9,337 nt of DNA from the NCBI GenBank assembly GCA_938091145.1, contig CALKMS010000038.1, forward strand, positions 1 through 9,337, given 5' to 3'. Positions 7,864 through 9,337 of the stretch are shown piece by piece. The notes beneath the pieces are model-generated. The model was not told where the DNA came from. It did no database searches and saw only the letters and a list, made by a program, of their open reading frames with translations. The number at the start of each line of letters is the position of its first letter. Position 1 is the first letter of the stretch. This DNA comes from an uncultured bacterium (GTDB lineage Bacteria > Actinomycetota > Aquicultoria > SKW223 > CALKMS01). The position numbers and the translations under genes were made by a program.

Positions 7864-8383
7864 GGATCTTTACAAAATTATTGAGAAAAATTGAAAAAAG
7901 GTATTGGCAGACGGGAAAATTGAGCAGCAAAGATTATTCTCTGCTTATAGAAAGCGAGATAAGTTGTATCCAATAAGGTCTCGAAGAGATTTGTTGCAGC
8001 GGCTTGCTAAAAGGTTTAATAGAAATTTTGCGCCGGGTTAGAATTAAGTTGAGTGTTTTGGCTACTAGTTTAAACCTAGGCCAGGCAGATTTTTTTAGCA
8101 ATTTTCAAAATGTCATTATTATTTCCTATTCGAATTCAGACTATTTTTAGTGGTTAATCATAAAAATGCTGCTCAACGAAATAAAGTTATTTCAATTATC
8201 AACTTTAATTTTTTGGAATATGGAAAAGTTTAGGTGGACAAAACAATATGGCATTTACGTTTGTTATCTAATTTTTAGAAAAGGCCTTGTTAAAATAAAA
8301 GATTAATTTTTTAAAGATAGCGTTTGTCTTTTTTCCTGGCCAGTTTACTTTTGACTTTGCTGAAATTACATTAAAAAGTTGGT
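7864..8383 (+). pseudogene. AT-rich stretch without an intact gene; possible decayed coding sequence
   Basis: About 520 bases with no convincing ORF on either strand. Short protein-like stretches appear in alternating + frames. At 7881-7973 the frame reads IEKRYWQTGKLSSKDYSLL. At about 7952-8038 another frame reads KLYPIRSRRDLLQRLAKR. At 8025-8147 the first frame returns with SVLATSLNLGQADFFSNF. At 8150-8275 it switches again with NHKNAAQRNKVISIINF and, after a stop, VDKTIWHLRLLSNF. Read end to end they would form one protein broken by frameshifts and stops, as expected of a dead gene following the glycan cassette. I do not recognise the product, and in AT-rich DNA this may be coincidence. 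A 46-codon ATG frame (8166-8306) lacks a ribosome site and is not called. Confidence 0.2.
8313..8334 (+). terminator. Weak terminator-like hairpin between convergent genes
   Basis: Arms AAAGATA (8313-8319) and TGTCTTT (8325-8331) pair over seven positions, one of them G-T, around a five-base loop, and run into a T tract ending at 8334. On the other strand the hairpin is followed by a weaker T-rich stretch, so it might serve both converging transcripts. The stem is AT-rich and low in stability. Confidence 0.3.
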
Positions 8384-8842
8384 TTACTCTTTAACGGGCA
8401 AGTAGCATCGGAAGACAGAGCGGTGAACATCGCCTTCGCTAATTATTCCGAGGAGTTTCCCTTCCTCGTCAACAATTGGGATGCGGCGGATTTTTTTGAG
8501 AATCATCAGGGATCCGAGTTTGAGAATTGGGGTTTCGGGACCAGCGGTAATTGGAGGTGAGGTCATAATATCTTTTACTAACAATCCGTTAACTTCTTGA
8601 AAGTTTTCTTCCATTTTTTCAAAATCCATGGCTGAGATTGGGTCTTCGTAAAACTCACCGTAGCTTGGATACATTGCCTTTAAAATGTCTTTTTCAGATA
8701 TCACACCAACTACTTTGTTTTGTTCATTAACTACTGGTAGGCCGGCAATATTATGGCGGCAAATTAAGTAAACGGCTTTACCTACCTTATCATCTGGTTT
8801 AACAGTGTGAACTAAGGTTGTCATTACATTTTTTGCTTTCAT
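8384..8842 (-). CDS. Two-CBS-domain protein
   Basis: A 152-residue stand-alone CBS pair. CBS1 spans about residues 3-55 (NVMTTLVHTVKPDDKV..., VVGVISEKDIL) and CBS2 about 86-142 (VKDIMTSPPITAGPETPI..., LLGIISEGDVH). Both carry the S-x-x-D motif (S49/D52 and S135/D138) that in other CBS pairs contacts the ribose of adenosine nucleotides such as AMP or ATP. The 30-residue loop between them (about 57-85) is acidic and aromatic. There is no fused enzyme or DNA-binding domain, so it is a small-ligand sensor or regulator of an unknown partner. The start is the ATG at 8842-8840 rather than the TTG just before it (8845-8843): AAGGAGT at 8857-8851 is well placed and MKAKNVMT is the usual beginning. It is transcribed alone, convergent to the glycan cassette. 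Confidence 0.9.
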   Translation of the reverse strand: MKAKNVMTTLVHTVKPDDKVGKAVYLICRHNIAGLPVVNEQNKVVGVISEKDILKAMYPSYGEFYEDPISAMDFEKMEENFQEVNGLLVKDIMTSPPITAGPETPILKLGSLMILKKIRRIPIVDEEGKLLGIISEGDVHRSVFRCYLPVKE

Positions 8843-8862
8843 CAATAATCACTCCTTCAATT

Positions 8863-8888
8863 GTAATAATTGTTAGTAATAATTGTTA
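8863..8888. repeat. Tandem 13-base palindromic repeat in the CBS gene leader (operator-like)
   Basis: GTAATAATTGTTA occurs twice with no gap, at 8863-8875 and 8876-8888. Each copy is a near palindrome around AATT (TAAYAATTRTTA), and a shorter CAATTG follows at 8858-8863. The pair lies directly downstream of the -10 box on the - strand, covering about +1 to +26, and upstream of the ribosome site. Confidence 0.75.
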
Positions 8889-8895
8889 CAACCTA

Positions 8896-8901
8896 ATTAT
8901 A
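8896..8901 (-). promoter_or_regulatory. Extended -10 promoter of the CBS-domain gene
   Basis: On the - strand the sequence reads TGCTATAAT, a perfect TATAAT (8901-8896) with the extended -10 TG one base before it. The upstream hexamer TTTAAT at the 17-base spacing is a poor -35, and a T-rich spacer intervenes. Transcription would begin near 8889, giving a leader of about 47 bases with the tandem repeat at its very start. Confidence 0.65.
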
Positions 8902-9081
8902 GCACTAAACGGAAAAAAATTAAATAGCTTCAGGGTCCTGATTTTTAAGTTCATATCTTATTTACTTTTCTGAAATTTCTGCGCTTGGTTGCCAAATTTT
9001 TTAGGTTTTCGTTATGAAAAACAGGAACAGGCAAAAAACTTTTCTAATTTTAATTATTTGAACTTTTACTTTATAGTTTAG

Positions 9082-9090
9082 TGATATAAT
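9082..9090 (+). promoter_or_regulatory. Extended -10 promoter immediately before the nucleotidyltransferase gene
   Basis: TGATATAAT is a perfect TATAAT (9085-9090) with an extended -10 TG at 9082-9083. No good -35 lies at 16-18 bases; TTGAAC (9058-9063) is 21 bases away. The expected start point, about seven bases downstream, coincides with the GTG at 9097. Confidence 0.55.
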
Positions 9091-9096
9091 GAGCTT

Positions 9097-9337
9097 GTGA
9101 AAGAAGTTTATGAAGAAGTTTTAGAAGGAATTCTTAAAGGCTTGAGGTTATTTTATGGGGAAAGGCTTGTTTCAGTGGTGGTTTTTGGTTCAGTTGGGCG
9201 GGGAACACCTAGTCCGGATTCAGATTTAGATATCCTAATTGTGGCACGCGATCTGCCTCTAGGTGTTAGAAGGCGTCAGGTTGAGTTTTTAAAATTTGAA
9301 AAAGAAATTGAACCTTTATTGCAGAAAGTCAGGAAAA
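9097..9337 (+). CDS. MNT-type nucleotidyltransferase domain protein (N-terminal part)
   Basis: The gene runs off the right edge; 80 codons are visible. After a first helix (KEVYEEVLEGILKGLRLFYG) comes strand VSVVVFGSVGRG (25-36) and PDSDLDILIVA (40-50). This gives the pol-beta superfamily signature G31-S32 ... D43-x-D45, with the D-x-D carboxylates that bind magnesium. R35-G36 fit the GSxARG form typical of small MNT proteins. Such proteins transfer a nucleotide to a protein or small molecule and are often the antitoxin-like partner of a HEPN gene that follows; whether one does is outside the window. An in-frame TGA at 9082-9084 leaves GTG 9097 as the first usable start. No Shine-Dalgarno is present. 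Confidence 0.82.
   Translation, partial: MKEVYEEVLEGILKGLRLFYGERLVSVVVFGSVGRGTPSPDSDLDILIVARDLPLGVRRRQVEFLKFEKEIEPLLQKVRK

Noticed and set aside
8166..8306. 46-codon ATG ORF in the AT-rich gap
   Set aside because: There is no ribosome site and no recognisable motif, and it overlaps stretches in another frame that look more protein-like.
8928..8946. TCAGGGTCCTGA near-palindrome followed by a T run
   Set aside because: The stem is only four or five pairs with a tiny loop, and no + strand gene ends upstream of it, so it is not credible as a terminator.
1..9337. CRISPR array, tRNA/rRNA, insertion sequence or phage genes
   Set aside because: No regularly spaced repeats, no tRNA or rRNA signatures, and no transposase or integrase motifs were seen on either strand.

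Overview
The window looks like a piece of an AT-rich bacterial chromosome from a strict or facultative anaerobe. The reasons are genes for an oxygen-sensitive ATP-driven [4Fe-4S] electron-transfer pair and a YedE/YedF selenium-metabolism pair, together with Shine-Dalgarno-type ribosome sites, TTG/GTG starts and bacterial -10 boxes. The phylum cannot be named from the sequence. A Firmicutes-like or candidate-phylum anaerobe would fit, but this is inference.

Region 1 (1-3325, + strand) is one tightly packed operon. It holds the C-terminal part of a 2-hydroxyacyl-CoA dehydratase/double-cubane-cluster family reductase (cut by the left edge), its BcrAD/HgdC-type ATP-dependent activase, a YedE-family membrane transporter and a YedF (TusA + DsrE-like) protein. 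The gaps are 17, 0 and 18 bases. The activase would hydrolyse ATP to push low-potential electrons into the reductase. YedE and YedF are known markers of selenium use and are thought to move and carry reduced Se/S. The co-location suggests a link between the reductase and Se/S metabolism.

Region 2 (3403-7863, + strand) is a surface-glycan cassette. It holds a GT-B glycosyltransferase, a GT2 glycosyltransferase overlapping it by 4 bases, and an 866-residue protein that fuses two GT2 domains, a SAM methyltransferase and a divergent NodB/CE4-like deacetylase. The 77-base gap between regions 1 and 2 holds a near-perfect hairpin and a possible promoter whose -10 box sits just before the ATG.

Region 3 (7864-8383) is about 520 bases, very AT-rich, with no intact gene. 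Short protein-like stretches in shifting frames hint at a decayed gene. A weak terminator-like hairpin lies near its right end, between the convergent genes.

Region 4 (8384-9337) has a two-CBS-domain protein on the - strand with a strong extended -10 promoter and a tandem 13-base palindromic repeat at its transcription start. After an AT-rich intergenic stretch (8902-9080) comes the start of a MNT-type nucleotidyltransferase gene on the + strand, cut by the right edge. It is preceded by an extended -10 box so close that the mRNA would be leaderless.
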